From positions 558,001-622,000 of the forward strand of contig JADFDH010000001.1 of assembly GCA_018263005.1 (NCBI GenBank): a stretch of 64,000 nucleotides of DNA, read 5' to 3'. Of the stretch, positions 36,072 to 44,709 are shown piece by piece. Source of the stretch: Methanobacterium sp. Its GTDB lineage: Archaea > Methanobacteriota > Methanobacteria > Methanobacteriales > Methanobacteriaceae. Position 1 is the stretch's first letter; the number at the start of each line of letters is the position of its first letter. The notes below the pieces were generated by a model, which saw only the letters and a program-made list of their open reading frames with translations, was not told the DNA's origin and searched no databases. Position numbers and translations under genes: made by a program.

Positions 36072-36303
36072 AACTATCTCCTCGGTAAAATTTGATAAAT
36101 AAGTAAATTTTCTTACATTAAACTAAAACTTAATTTTTAATTTATTTAATATATTAATACGAACTTATACCATATAAAAAACCCGATTTTTGTCCGGTTT
36201 ATTGGGATTTTTTAAGCATAATTTGGCTAAATTTATTACGAAATTCATATTAAAAATTATAAGTTAATGTTATTTTTATTTTATATATACTTTAACAGGG
36301 TGT

Positions 36304-36495
36304 ATGATTTATGATGAAAATTTTCGGTTTGTTAAGCATGATTCAAATTTTGATATATAATCAGAGTTTCCTGTAAAAATTCATTTGAACATCCTTTTTA
36401 AACACCATCTATTTATCATTAAGTGCGGAATTAATACTCATGATTTAGAATTGAAATTAGATTTAGATAGGTTCAATAAAAACAATTTAGAATGA
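36304..36495 (+). pseudogene. Short ORF interrupted by one in-frame stop
   Basis: In the 520-bp gap between hypC and the DUF2207 gene, an ATG at 36304 follows a TATA box (TTATATATA, about 36281-36289) and AGGGTG. It encodes 18 codons (MIYDENFRFVKHDSNFDI), a TAA at 36358-36360, then 44 further sense codons in the same frame, with a protein-like composition, before TGA at 36493. It is not a recognised family. A decayed small gene is likeliest; a sequencing error or chance ORF is possible. Confidence 0.4.
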
Positions 36496-36601
36496 TCTTT
36501 ATGAATTTAAAATGATAACTAAACACCAGATAACTAGCTTAATTCTTTAAAAAAATATAAAAGCCCCATAAGAGTAGATTTAATCATAGAGTGTGGTGAA
36601 A

Positions 36602-38413
36602 ATGAAAAAAGCACATATAATAATCATCATTTTAATAATATTTCTAATTTCAGTTCCATTTTTAATTTCAGTTACCAGTGATAATCGGAGCTACACCATT
36701 TCTAAAGCCACCGTTGACCTTTACGTGCAGCAAGATGGATCTTTAAAGGTAAAGGAAAAATTGCATTATTCATTCAAGGGAACTTACCAGGGTGTTTATC
36801 GGGATATACCTTTATATACTGGGGAAAGAATTGAAAATTTGACCGTATCAACTACAGGGGCTTATTCTACTTATTCCGTGACCAATAAAAGTAATATGAA
36901 GTCCGTTAAGATTTATCTCTACACTAATGAGTATGCACTCAACCCCATTACTGATAGGGATGTAGATGTGATTATTGAATATGACTTCATCAACGTAATC
37001 ACCATATACAATGATATTGCCGAGTTACAGTACAAGGTATGGGGAGAATACTGGGATGTAGAGGCGGGCCAGCTAACAACCAATGTACACCTTCCCTCAC
37101 AGAACGGCGTTAAATACTGGTTAAATCCACCATATTATGCGGCCAACAGTACCTGGCTGGGTTCAGTGCTGAATGTGATTGCCGGGCCCATTCCCTCAGG
37201 AAACTTCTTTGAAATACGCCTGACCATACCAAAAGAACAGTTTAACAATCCTGTATTCGCACGTCAGGTGAACATAGATGCCTTGACACAAATAGAAAAG
37301 GTACAGAACGATTATCAGAATAATATTAACTTTTACAGCACATTATACTATATTCTTGGTATTTTAATGCTATTAAGTTTGATCATACCATTCCGGATTT
37401 ACTTAAAATATGGAAGGGAGCCTAAAACAACATATCAAGGAGAATATGAAAGCGAACCTCCCACCAATGATCCACCAGCCATGGTAAACGCCATCTCTGG
37501 TAAAGGATACAGGAAGGACGTGGGAAAACCGGCTATGGAAGGATTCCAAGCCACCATTATGGACCTCATCAACCGGGGATATCTGGGCATTGAATCTGTT
37601 GCTGAAGGTAAGAAAAGTAAAAAATCGGTTATCATTAAATTCACATCTACAACACATACCAGTGAACTTGATTCACATGAAATAGATGCAATATTCTTAT
37701 TGAAAAGTTTCTCTGAAGGGGGAGTTCTCAATCTGAATAAGATGAATAAGATGTTAAAAGATAAAGATAAAGCACTTACATTAAAGACATCCTATGAAAC
37801 CTGGCAATTTGGTTTCTCCCAACAATATCTAAGTGAAAGTACAATTAAGGAGTACTTCATAAGTGCGGGAAATAAATATACGAAAAACTACGGCATAATA
37901 GCATTGATCCTAGCCGGGGCTGTCTACTACTTCATAAGGACAAGCACACTCCCCGCTGCAAGTTTCTTGGTTCAAACCTCCATAATCCTGGCGATAACTG
38001 GGGTTATATGTTTAATCTCACCTCCTAAGGTAGCTGGCAGGTGGACCCAAAAGGGAGTAGATTACAATGCCAAATGGCAGGCCTTCAAAAAGTATCTCCT
38101 GGACTTCTCCTTAATCAAGGATCATCCCCCAGAATCCGTGGCCATCTGGAACAAATACCTGGTCTATGCCACCGCACTGGGAGTAGCCGATAAAGTGCTT
38201 AAATCCATGGAAATATCAATACCTGAAGAACAGATAAAACAAAGCAATATATACTTATTCCACTATTATGGCGGTTACACAACATTATCATCTTGCCTAA
38301 GTACAGGCATGTCCACCTCTAGTAGCTCAGATGTAGGAGTAGGCGGATCTGGTGGTGGTGGAGTAGGTGGAGTCGGAGGAGGATCCGGTGGAGGGGGTGG
38401 TGGGGCATTCTAA
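36602..38413 (+). CDS. DUF2207 membrane protein with Gly-rich tail
   Basis: A protein of 603 residues from ATG 36602 (GTG 36593 also in frame). It has a signal-like hydrophobic start (about 5-25), an extracellular DUF2207 domain (about 30-240, with VQQDGSLKVKEKL and YQGVYRDIP), a membrane segment near 250-268, a cytoplasmic region, two further membrane segments around 430-475, and a C terminus ending in a run of Gly broken by Val/Ser and closing GGGGGGAF, typical of the family. The role is unknown; a secreted or envelope function is suggested by topology. A TATA-like AAATATAAAA lies about 45 nt upstream. Confidence 0.85.
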   Translation: MKKAHIIIIILIIFLISVPFLISVTSDNRSYTISKATVDLYVQQDGSLKVKEKLHYSFKGTYQGVYRDIPLYTGERIENLTVSTTGAYSTYSVTNKSNMKSVKIYLYTNEYALNPITDRDVDVIIEYDFINVITIYNDIAELQYKVWGEYWDVEAGQLTTNVHLPSQNGVKYWLNPPYYAANSTWLGSVLNVIAGPIPSGNFFEIRLTIPKEQFNNPVFARQVNIDALTQIEKVQNDYQNNINFYSTLYYILGILMLLSLIIPFRIYLKYGREPKTTYQGEYESEPPTNDPPAMVNAISGKGYRKDVGKPAMEGFQATIMDLINRGYLGIESVAEGKKSKKSVIIKFTSTTHTSELDSHEIDAIFLLKSFSEGGVLNLNKMNKMLKDKDKALTLKTSYETWQFGFSQQYLSESTIKEYFISAGNKYTKNYGIIALILAGAVYYFIRTSTLPAASFLVQTSIILAITGVICLISPPKVAGRWTQKGVDYNAKWQAFKKYLLDFSLIKDHPPESVAIWNKYLVYATALGVADKVLKSMEISIPEEQIKQSNIYLFHYYGGYTTLSSCLSTGMSTSSSSDVGVGGSGGGGVGGVGGGSGGGGGGAF

Positions 38414-38448
38414 TATTTCCCATCCAAAACCCCCATAAATTAAAACAA

Positions 38449-38700
38449 TTTAATCTGATGATAGTGAAATTTTATCTTTTGATGAAATCTATCCTTACCT
38501 GAAAACATCCTTCGAAAACTTTTCAATACTCAATCTCAATAGGGAAAATCGATGAATTAATTTCATCTAAACAAGCAGAATCTCAAAAGATTAAAAATTC
38601 TTCTGAAAATTCAAGGGATGATCTTAAAAACCTTGCATAATTAAAAGATTAGGGTATTTTAACAAAAGAAGAATTTGAACCAAAAAAAAGGAATTATTAA
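38449..38700 (+). pseudogene. Remnant of a SHOCT-domain protein gene
   Basis: The last part, in the frame of 38641-38700, reads DDLKNLA, stop, LKD, stop, GILTKEEFEPKK, which is the SHOCT consensus (LxxLxxLKDxGILTxEEFExKK) broken by TAA 38638 and TAG 38650. Upstream in that frame is a charged linker (GKIDELISSKQAESQKIK). Before that, in another frame, a protein-like stretch reads EIYPYLKTSFENFSIL, implying a frameshift near 38540. At least three lesions mark it as decayed. Its presence explains the spurious upstream extension of the next gene's frame. Confidence 0.7.
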
Positions 38701-38824
38701 AAAGAATATAGTAATAATAAAGATATTTAAAGACTTATCAAATAAAAAAATGTTTTGGTGGGTATTTAAATTTACAAATATTTTAGATGAAATTGCAAAA
38801 AAAAATAATGGTTGGAATGGTTCC

Positions 38825-40132
38825 ATGAAAATTATAATAATAGGCGGAGGTCCTGCTGGTAAAACAGCAGCAATAGAAGCATCACAGATAGGAGAAGAGG
38901 TTACTCTTATTGAAAAGAATTTATTAGGTGGAAAATGTTTAAATGAAGGCTGTATGGTTGTTTCTGGATTAAATGATGTGGCTAAATTTTTTAAAGACTC
39001 CCAGAAATTTCATGAACTGGGAATCAGCAGCAACCATGTGGAGATTGACTATGGAAAATTAGCCCAGGGAGTTAAAGATACCATAGCTAAGATAAGATCT
39101 GTACATGAAGCAGAAACCAGGGAAGCTGATATTGAAATAATAAAAGGCGAGGCCAAAGTCCAGGAAGGCCAAATATTAGTAGATGATGAAAAACACAAAT
39201 ATGATAGGTTGATCATCGCAACTGGTGCAAGGGCATTTATTCCACCAGTAAAAGGCGTAGAAAAAGCACTTACATATGAAGATATATTAAACTTTAAAAC
39301 TATTCCAGAAAAACTCATCATAGTGGGAAGCGGAGTAATAGCAGCTGAATTTGCTGGAATATTCTCCTCATTAGGATCTCAGGTCCAGGTCCTATGCAGA
39401 ACACAATTTCTAAAGATGCTTGATGAAGATGTAAAAAAATATGTGGAGAGAAAACTCTTAGATAAAGTAGAAATATGGGAAAATATCCAGGTTAAGGAAA
39501 TCAAAGAAGAAGGAGTACACACAGATAAAGATTTCCTGAATGGAGATGTTCTTTTAGCAACGGGAATGAGACCTAATTCAGATATTTTCAAAGGAATGGT
39601 AAATATAGGGGATAAAGGCCAGATAATAGTAAATCAGCAGATGGAGTCCAGCCATAAAGGCATATACGCTGCAGGTGATGTGGTTGGGGGAATAGGAACC
39701 ACACCTGTAGCCCGGATGGAAGGAATAGTAGCCGCCAGAAATGCATGTGGAATTTATGCCCAGGCAGATTATCGTTTTATAGCTAATTCCATATCCCTCT
39801 ACTATGACGTGGCGTTCATTAATAAAGAAACAACTGATTATAAAGCATATCAGGATATTATAATAGGTTCAGTACCAGGATTCGCAGGTCCAGGCTCATT
39901 CTGGAGAGTATTAGAACGTAATACTGGATTTACTAAGGTCAAAATTCAATCTGAATCTGGTGAAATAAGAGATGTTACATCGATCTCACCATCAGCCAGA
40001 ACCAGCATGGCCTACATCTCCAAGATGATGCGAGATGATTATAAAACCCATGATTTTGAAGATTTCACAGAAACCCATCCCTCAACAGATCCAGTGTACA
40101 AGTTGATGAGATTTTTCTCGAAATTTGCATAA
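38825..40132 (+). CDS. FAD-dependent pyridine nucleotide-disulfide oxidoreductase
   Basis: A protein of 435 residues, related to dihydrolipoamide dehydrogenase. It has an FAD motif IIIIGGGPAGKTAA (3-16), a redox-active disulfide CLNEGC (C-x4-C, about 41-46), an NAD(P) motif IVGSGVIAAEFAGIFSSLG, and a second FAD motif IYAAGDVVGG. The C-terminal dimerisation domain has ETHPSTDP where the family has a His-x4-Glu base pair, and the Glu is not evident. Start ATG 38825 is chosen because the protein begins there with the FAD strand; an open frame runs back to 38675 but overlaps the SHOCT remnant. Physiological substrate unknown, since methanogens lack 2-oxoacid dehydrogenase complexes. Confidence 0.85.
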   Translation: MKIIIIGGGPAGKTAAIEASQIGEEVTLIEKNLLGGKCLNEGCMVVSGLNDVAKFFKDSQKFHELGISSNHVEIDYGKLAQGVKDTIAKIRSVHEAETREADIEIIKGEAKVQEGQILVDDEKHKYDRLIIATGARAFIPPVKGVEKALTYEDILNFKTIPEKLIIVGSGVIAAEFAGIFSSLGSQVQVLCRTQFLKMLDEDVKKYVERKLLDKVEIWENIQVKEIKEEGVHTDKDFLNGDVLLATGMRPNSDIFKGMVNIGDKGQIIVNQQMESSHKGIYAAGDVVGGIGTTPVARMEGIVAARNACGIYAQADYRFIANSISLYYDVAFINKETTDYKAYQDIIIGSVPGFAGPGSFWRVLERNTGFTKVKIQSESGEIRDVTSISPSARTSMAYISKMMRDDYKTHDFEDFTETHPSTDPVYKLMRFFSKFA

Positions 40133-40200
40133 AAATAAACATCTTAAAAAATATTACTTTTTATAAAATTAACATAAAAAAATTGTAATATCTAAAAGAG

Positions 40201-40767
40201 ATGAATAACAGTATACAACTAAAACCAGCAGGATTTGAAGACAGAATAAAAGCATATGAATGGTTATATTATTCGGATTTTTCTTCATATCTAATTGAAT
40301 TATCAGTAGAAACATCGGAAGGCGGAATTCCCACATTATCCCAATTTAAAGAGGATTACGAATTTTTCTTCTTCGATGGTTCCCGTCCTGAGAAAGGACG
40401 TGCCTATCTAATAATCCTAAGAGAACCTAATTTGAAGGAAGAAATCGGATTCATAACATATACCGCATTTCATTTAAAAGAAGGAATTGCTGAAATAGAT
40501 ATATGGCTTAAAAACCTGGAATATGCTGGAAAGGGATATGGGACAGAGGCTGTTAAAATATTAGCCCATAAACTGTTTGATGAAAAATATCATACTCTAA
40601 TCATCAGACCTTGCAAAGAAAATCTAAGGGCTGTTATTTCTTATAAAAAAGCAGGCTTTCAGGTGACCAGTTTCCAGCCAGATTACTATAAAAAAGAATA
40701 TCTCCACCAATTCGCCGAAGGCGATTGTAAAGATGGTGATGACCTATTCATGGTGCTAAAAAAATAA
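40201..40767 (+). CDS. GNAT-family N-acetyltransferase
   Basis: A 188-residue GCN5-like acetyltransferase. The acetyl-CoA loop appears as LEYAGKGYGTEAVKILAHKLFDE (Gly-rich pattern with GKGYGTE near residue 118) and the C-terminal strand/helix as RAVISYKKAGFQ. The EIDIWL strand lies before it. This layout resembles ribosomal-protein or antibiotic acetyltransferases (RimJ/AAC(6')-like). The acceptor is unknown. Confidence 0.8.
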   Translation: MNNSIQLKPAGFEDRIKAYEWLYYSDFSSYLIELSVETSEGGIPTLSQFKEDYEFFFFDGSRPEKGRAYLIILREPNLKEEIGFITYTAFHLKEGIAEIDIWLKNLEYAGKGYGTEAVKILAHKLFDEKYHTLIIRPCKENLRAVISYKKAGFQVTSFQPDYYKKEYLHQFAEGDCKDGDDLFMVLKK

Positions 40768-40780
40768 TAAAATACCCTCA

Positions 40781-40886
40781 ATAGAATAATTTATTCAAAT
40801 TAGTTAAAAAATAGAATAATTTATTCAAATAAGATTATAGAATAATTTATTCAAAAACCTGTTAAAAAATAGATTAATTATTCAAC
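40781..40886 (-). repeat. Three to four copies of a 20-bp AT-rich repeat
   Basis: ATAGAATAATTTATTCAAAT occurs at 40781-40800 and 40811-40830, a third copy at 40837-40855 lacks only the last base or so, and a degenerate fourth (40868-40886) includes the last codons and stop of the epimerase on the minus strand. The core GAATAATTTATTC is nearly palindromic. It may have arisen by duplication of the epimerase 3' end and could act as a terminator or stability element. Confidence 0.7.
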
Positions 40887-41810
40887 TAACTCAGAAAAAT
40901 AGGATATTGTTTTTTCAAGTCCATCTCGTAACTTATATTCACATTCATATCCCGAATTACTTATTTTTGATATATCAGCCAGGGAATGTTTAACATCTCC
41001 CTGTCGTGGGGCGGTGTATTCGGGGTTGATGTTTTTTCCTAAGATTTCATTTATAAGTAGAATTAGCTGGTTTATGGTTATCCTCTGACCACAGGCAACA
41101 TTGTATACGCCGTCCATGGATGATTCACATGCTAATATATTGGCATTAACCACATTAGATACAAAGGTAAAGTCTCTGCTCTGTTTTCCGTCTCCAAAAA
41201 CAACCGGGGACTGGTCTTTCATAATTGCTGTTATGAACTTGGGTATAACTGCGGCGTACTGTGATTTTGGATTCTGACGAGGGCCGAAGACGTTGAAATA
41301 TCTCAGCGATACAGTGGGTAGGTCATATAATTCACTGAAAGTCTTACTGTAGAATTCACCGGTAACCTTAGTAATAGCATAGGGCGACTTGGGATTTACG
41401 GGCATATCTTCAACTTTAGGTAGGGTGGGAGTATCCCCATAAGCGGATGAAGAAGAGGCCCAGACAACTTTTTTCACATCACAATCTCTCGCTGCGATGA
41501 GAACTTTTAAGGTGCCGGTAACGTTAACATGATTAGAACTCAGGGGATCTTTCACACTACGGGGAACGCTGGGCAGTGCTGCCTGATGAATAACATAATC
41601 TGCATTCTCAAATATGTTATGCAAGTCTGCGTTGGTGATGCTGTCAAATATTATTTCCATATTTTCAATATCGAGATGTTCAATGTTCTTAATGGTCCCT
41701 GTAGATTCATCATCCACCACTACAATTTCATTATCCATATGAAGTTTTTCAACGATGTGTGATCCAATGAATCCCAGACCACCGGTAACTATGACCCTTT
41801 TGTTCTTAAT
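40878..41810 (-). CDS. NAD-dependent UDP-hexose 4-epimerase (WbpP/GalE-like)
   Basis: An SDR enzyme of 310 residues if started at 41810. The NAD motif VTGGLGFIGSH lies in 41797-41740, upstream of the first ATG in frame (41738), so that ATG cannot be the true start. Catalytic SSSSAYGD and YAITK (Tyr-x3-Lys) are present, and SVPRSVKDP and RYFNVFGPRQNP closely resemble UDP-GlcNAc 4-epimerase WbpP. No ATG, GTG or TTG precedes the NAD motif back to the in-frame stop; ATT 41810, 8 nt after AGGGG (41823-41819), is the best candidate. With the UDP-sugar dehydrogenase nearby, it may make UDP-GalNAc-type precursors for the envelope. Confidence 0.88.
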   Translation of the reverse strand: MKNKRVIVTGGLGFIGSHIVEKLHMDNEIVVVDDESTGTIKNIEHLDIENMEIIFDSITNADLHNIFENADYVIHQAALPSVPRSVKDPLSSNHVNVTGTLKVLIAARDCDVKKVVWASSSSAYGDTPTLPKVEDMPVNPKSPYAITKVTGEFYSKTFSELYDLPTVSLRYFNVFGPRQNPKSQYAAVIPKFITAIMKDQSPVVFGDGKQSRDFTFVSNVVNANILACESSMDGVYNVACGQRITINQLILLINEILGKNINPEYTAPRQGDVKHSLADISKISNSGYECEYKLRDGLEKTISYFSELVE

Positions 41811-41972
41811 TTTTTCAGCCCCTTTAAATATAAATCAGTTCATTCCTCTAATTATCTTTAATCATTTAATATAAAAAAGTTTTATTTAAATCCATTTAAA
41901 ACTTTTTTTAAGTAATCTAAAAATAAATACCCTTATTGTTTTATTGATAAAAAAAAATAATAGATTGTAGTG

Positions 41973-42854
41973 TTAATTTCCATCAGGCACTTGGGGCTGG
42001 TGACTTTCCTTATTTTGATATATTCGTAGATATGATCGGCCGCTTTTCACTTTACCTTTCAATTCAACGATTTCATCACCTTCTACTTTACCGTAATCGC
42101 CTAAGAAATGGTCCTTAAATACTGTTGCCCGGTTGTTTATATCGGTGATGAGAAGTTTACCCTCTTCATCATGTTTTACACTTAAACCACGTTTGGTTAA
42201 GATTTTCATTTTACCAGATTTATCTTCATGAGCAATGGTTCCGAATTCAGAACAACCATATCTATTATATACTTTCCCATCGAAGGCTTCTTCGATGTTG
42301 GTTCTCCATTCTGGGAACAATTGTCCACCGGATGTTATGGCGGCAGGGATATTCAGGGGATCTTTTTTGGTTCTTAGGATGTATTCTGCGAATACGTTAA
42401 CTGCTTCAGAGTAACCAACTAACAATTTAGGCTGGAATTTTTTCAATTTTTCATAATGTTGTTCCATTATCTTATCGTCTAAGTTGAAATATGATAAGAA
42501 TAGGCCATTATCAAGATTATAGGCTATTTTCAACCTAAATCGTCTGTAAAAATTATCAGTAATTGCAGGATACCAGTAATGACACCATGGATCTCCTACT
42601 TCCCATCCGGTCCAGGAGTTGGTCCATTTCTCAGCACCCATACGCAGCTCTAATTGTTCTTTATTTACCAGTACGTATTTATGTTCACCGGTTGTTGATC
42701 CTGAAGTGGCTATATGTTTAGTTTTTCCCGAGAAATTTTTAATCTCTATTGATTCGCCATTGGATAATCTTTCATAGTAATCGTCTATATTTTTTCTTTC
42801 CACAAACCAGTGTGAATAATTCCACAACATATTATTTATAATTCCATGTTTCAT
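41973..42854 (-). CDS. Compact CapK/PaaK-like adenylate-forming protein
   Basis: A 293-residue member of the phenylacetate-CoA ligase/CapK superfamily. The ATP-binding TSGSTTGEHKYV (about 50-61), LVGYSEAVNVFAEYI, and RYGCSEFGTIAHE motifs are present. The family usually has 400 or more residues: here the N-terminal part is short, and the C-terminal lid domain after the GRSYL motif is absent. No continuation is seen downstream, so it is a genuine short form rather than a visible frameshift. CapK-like proteins occur in capsule and wall loci, which fits the neighbours. Activity without the lid is uncertain. Confidence 0.75.
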   Translation of the reverse strand: MKHGIINNMLWNYSHWFVERKNIDDYYERLSNGESIEIKNFSGKTKHIATSGSTTGEHKYVLVNKEQLELRMGAEKWTNSWTGWEVGDPWCHYWYPAITDNFYRRFRLKIAYNLDNGLFLSYFNLDDKIMEQHYEKLKKFQPKLLVGYSEAVNVFAEYILRTKKDPLNIPAAITSGGQLFPEWRTNIEEAFDGKVYNRYGCSEFGTIAHEDKSGKMKILTKRGLSVKHDEEGKLLITDINNRATVFKDHFLGDYGKVEGDEIVELKGKVKSGRSYLRIYQNKESHQPQVPDGN

Positions 42855-42881
42855 GATATTACACTCTCCTAATTATTTAGC

Positions 42882-42907
42882 TGCCAATCCCTTTTTATTG
42901 ATTGGCA
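42882..42907 (-). promoter_or_regulatory. Perfect hairpin in the leader of the CapK-like gene
   Basis: TGCCAATC (42882-42889) and GATTGGCA (42900-42907) form an 8-bp stem with a 10-nt loop, 28 nt upstream of the ATG at 42854 and just before the AGGAGAG site. It could be an RNA structure affecting translation or a protein-binding palindrome. The rest of the 318-bp gap (42855-43172) is AT-rich with no gene seen. Confidence 0.5.
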
Positions 42908-43172
42908 ATTTTCTCTATCTAGAAAAATTATCGTTTAACACATTCACCTTTCCAGCATTTATTAAAATTCAACTAAGTCGGAAATATGTTTCCTACTACT
43001 GATAGTTATTTTAAATTATATAATACTTTCGATTATATACATTAGAAATTTAACTTTCCCATCAAATTAAACCCTATAATGGAATTTAATTTATATTAAC
43101 CGTAATTTAATTAATGGATTAAAAATTGATGAAAAATAAAAAAATTTAAATTTTTTTTATATGGAGTTTGAT

Positions 43173-44540
43173 TTATAAATAGCCGCGGCCAATTCCCCTA
43201 TAATAGAATCCCATATCTTCAAGCTGGTTTGGGTCAAAAATTCTTCTTCCATCGATGATTATGGGTATTTTCATCAGTTTTTTAATTTTATCGAAGTCTA
43301 ATTCTCTGAACTCGTCATGGGCAGTCATGAGTATCATGGCATCAGCACCTTCCAGCGCCATGTATGTATCGTTTTCCAGTGTGCCGTGGACTTCGGATTC
43401 TTTAAGTGTGCCGTAGACTTCGGTTTCTTTAATGTAGGGATCTACAATTGTTACCAGTGCTTGGTTCTGTGCCAGTTCGCCGATGAGTTCCACGCTGGGT
43501 GATTCTCGGTCATCTCCCACGTTTTCTTTATAGGATAGTCCTAGAACAACTATCTTTGAATTTTTAACCGGTCTTTCATTATCATTTAATGCATCGGTGA
43601 GTAATCCAAAGACGTGTTTAGGCATGTAATCATTTATAGCCCTGCCAGCTGCTATGACTTTGGAGTGGTATCCTAGTTCTTCTGCCTTTTTAACCAAGTA
43701 GTAAGGGTCTACTGGTAGGCAGTGTCCTCCTACTCCTCCTCCAGGATAGTAAGCGTTGAAGTTCCATTTGGTGCTGGCGCCCTTAATTACCTCCATGACA
43801 TCAATGCCTATTTTCTCGAAGATCATGGCCAGTTCATTGACCAGTGCTATGTTCAGGTCACGTTGGGTGTTTTCAATAACTTTAGCCGCTTCGGCGGTTT
43901 TAATATTTCTTAATACCTGAATGTCTTCTTCGATAATGAACTGGTATAATTCACGGGTTATCTCCGCCCATTCTGGTGTTATTCCACCAACCACACGTGC
44001 CACTTTTTCAATGGAGTGGGCATCGTCTCCGGGATTGTATCTCTCAGGACAGTAGGCTAAACCGAAGTCTTCACCAGCTTTGAGACCGGAAGATTCCAGG
44101 ATGGGTTGTAATGTTTCTTCGGTTACTCCAGGGTATACTGTTGATTCCAGGACAACCAGTTTACCCGGTCCCATGCCCTGGGCAATGTTTCCTCCGGCTG
44201 ATTTTATATGGGAAAGATCAGGGTCTTTGGATTTGGTAACTGGTGTTGGTACTATGATCAAAATTATATCAGATTGACGGGTTGCTTCAGGAAGATCGGT
44301 GGTAGTGACTAATTTTCCGTCCTGAACAACCTTCAACAATCGAGAGTCTAAGCCAAGCTCACCAAGTGGTGAAATTCCCTGTCCAATCATATCCAATTTA
44401 ATTTCATCAGTACCGACTCCAATAACGTTAAAGTCATTTTCAGCGAAGAATATGGCGGTTGGAAGGCCTACATAGCCTAATCCAACTACACAAATAGTTG
44501 ATTCCTTATTTTTAATCTTATTAATTAATTTTTGATACAC
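43173..44540 (-). CDS. wecC: UDP-N-acetyl-hexosamine 6-dehydrogenase (WecC-like)
   Basis: A 455-residue nucleotide-sugar dehydrogenase. The NAD motif is VVGLGYVGLPTA (about 19-30), the central catalytic region has GASTKWNFNAYYPGGGVGGHC with the active-site Cys, and the C-terminal UDP-binding part has GLSYKENVGDDRESPS. It oxidises a UDP-HexNAc to a uronic acid, as UDP-ManNAc dehydrogenase does in Methanococcus. A 9-residue tandem duplication (KETEVYGTL/KESEVHGTL) lies near residue 375. In this setting, with a 4-epimerase, it might oxidise UDP-GalNAc towards N-acetyltalosaminuronate for pseudomurein; that is inference. Confidence 0.9.
   Translation of the reverse strand: MYQKLINKIKNKESTICVVGLGYVGLPTAIFFAENDFNVIGVGTDEIKLDMIGQGISPLGELGLDSRLLKVVQDGKLVTTTDLPEATRQSDIILIIVPTPVTKSKDPDLSHIKSAGGNIAQGMGPGKLVVLESTVYPGVTEETLQPILESSGLKAGEDFGLAYCPERYNPGDDAHSIEKVARVVGGITPEWAEITRELYQFIIEEDIQVLRNIKTAEAAKVIENTQRDLNIALVNELAMIFEKIGIDVMEVIKGASTKWNFNAYYPGGGVGGHCLPVDPYYLVKKAEELGYHSKVIAAGRAINDYMPKHVFGLLTDALNDNERPVKNSKIVVLGLSYKENVGDDRESPSVELIGELAQNQALVTIVDPYIKETEVYGTLKESEVHGTLENDTYMALEGADAMILMTAHDEFRELDFDKIKKLMKIPIIIDGRRIFDPNQLEDMGFYYRGIGRGYL
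43378..43431 (-). repeat. 27-bp in-frame tandem duplication inside wecC
   Basis: Units at 43378-43404 and 43405-43431 differ at two positions only. They encode KESEVHGTL and KETEVYGTL. The insertion lies in the C-terminal domain and keeps the frame. Confidence 0.85.
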
Positions 44541-44636
44541 TTTCGCACCTTTTTTTAAGTTTATAATATTAATATATGAGATTTATTTCAGGGAATATAT
44601 ATGATTTTTTTATTATCATATTATGGTTTCTACCAG

Positions 44637-44673
44637 CAATCGAATATTTGTAATAACAATCGAATATTCGTAA
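44637..44673. repeat. 17-bp direct repeats with palindromic core upstream of wecC
   Basis: CAATCGAATATTTGTAA (44637-44653) and CAATCGAATATTCGTAA (44657-44673) are spaced 20 bp apart, two helical turns. The second contains the perfect palindrome CGAATATTCG. They lie in the 169-bp gap between the glycosyltransferase and wecC, about 100 bp upstream of the wecC start, with a TATA-like ATATATAT (about 44595-44602) in between, so an operator for wecC transcription is plausible. Confidence 0.55.
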
Positions 44674-44709
44674 ATAATTTAAAATAAATCTTATTTAATG
44701 AATTATTTG

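Noticed and set aside
38675..38824. 50-residue N-terminal extension of the disulfide oxidoreductase
   Set aside because: It is Lys/Asn-rich, overlaps the SHOCT gene remnant, and the FAD-binding strand begins exactly at ATG 38825.
40781..40886. CRISPR-like array
   Set aside because: Only three or four 20-bp AT-rich units with 8-12 nt between them, no real spacers and no cas genes nearby.
41973..42854. Frameshift truncation of the CapK-like gene
   Set aside because: No continuation of the family sequence was found in other frames on either side, so it was kept as a short intact gene.
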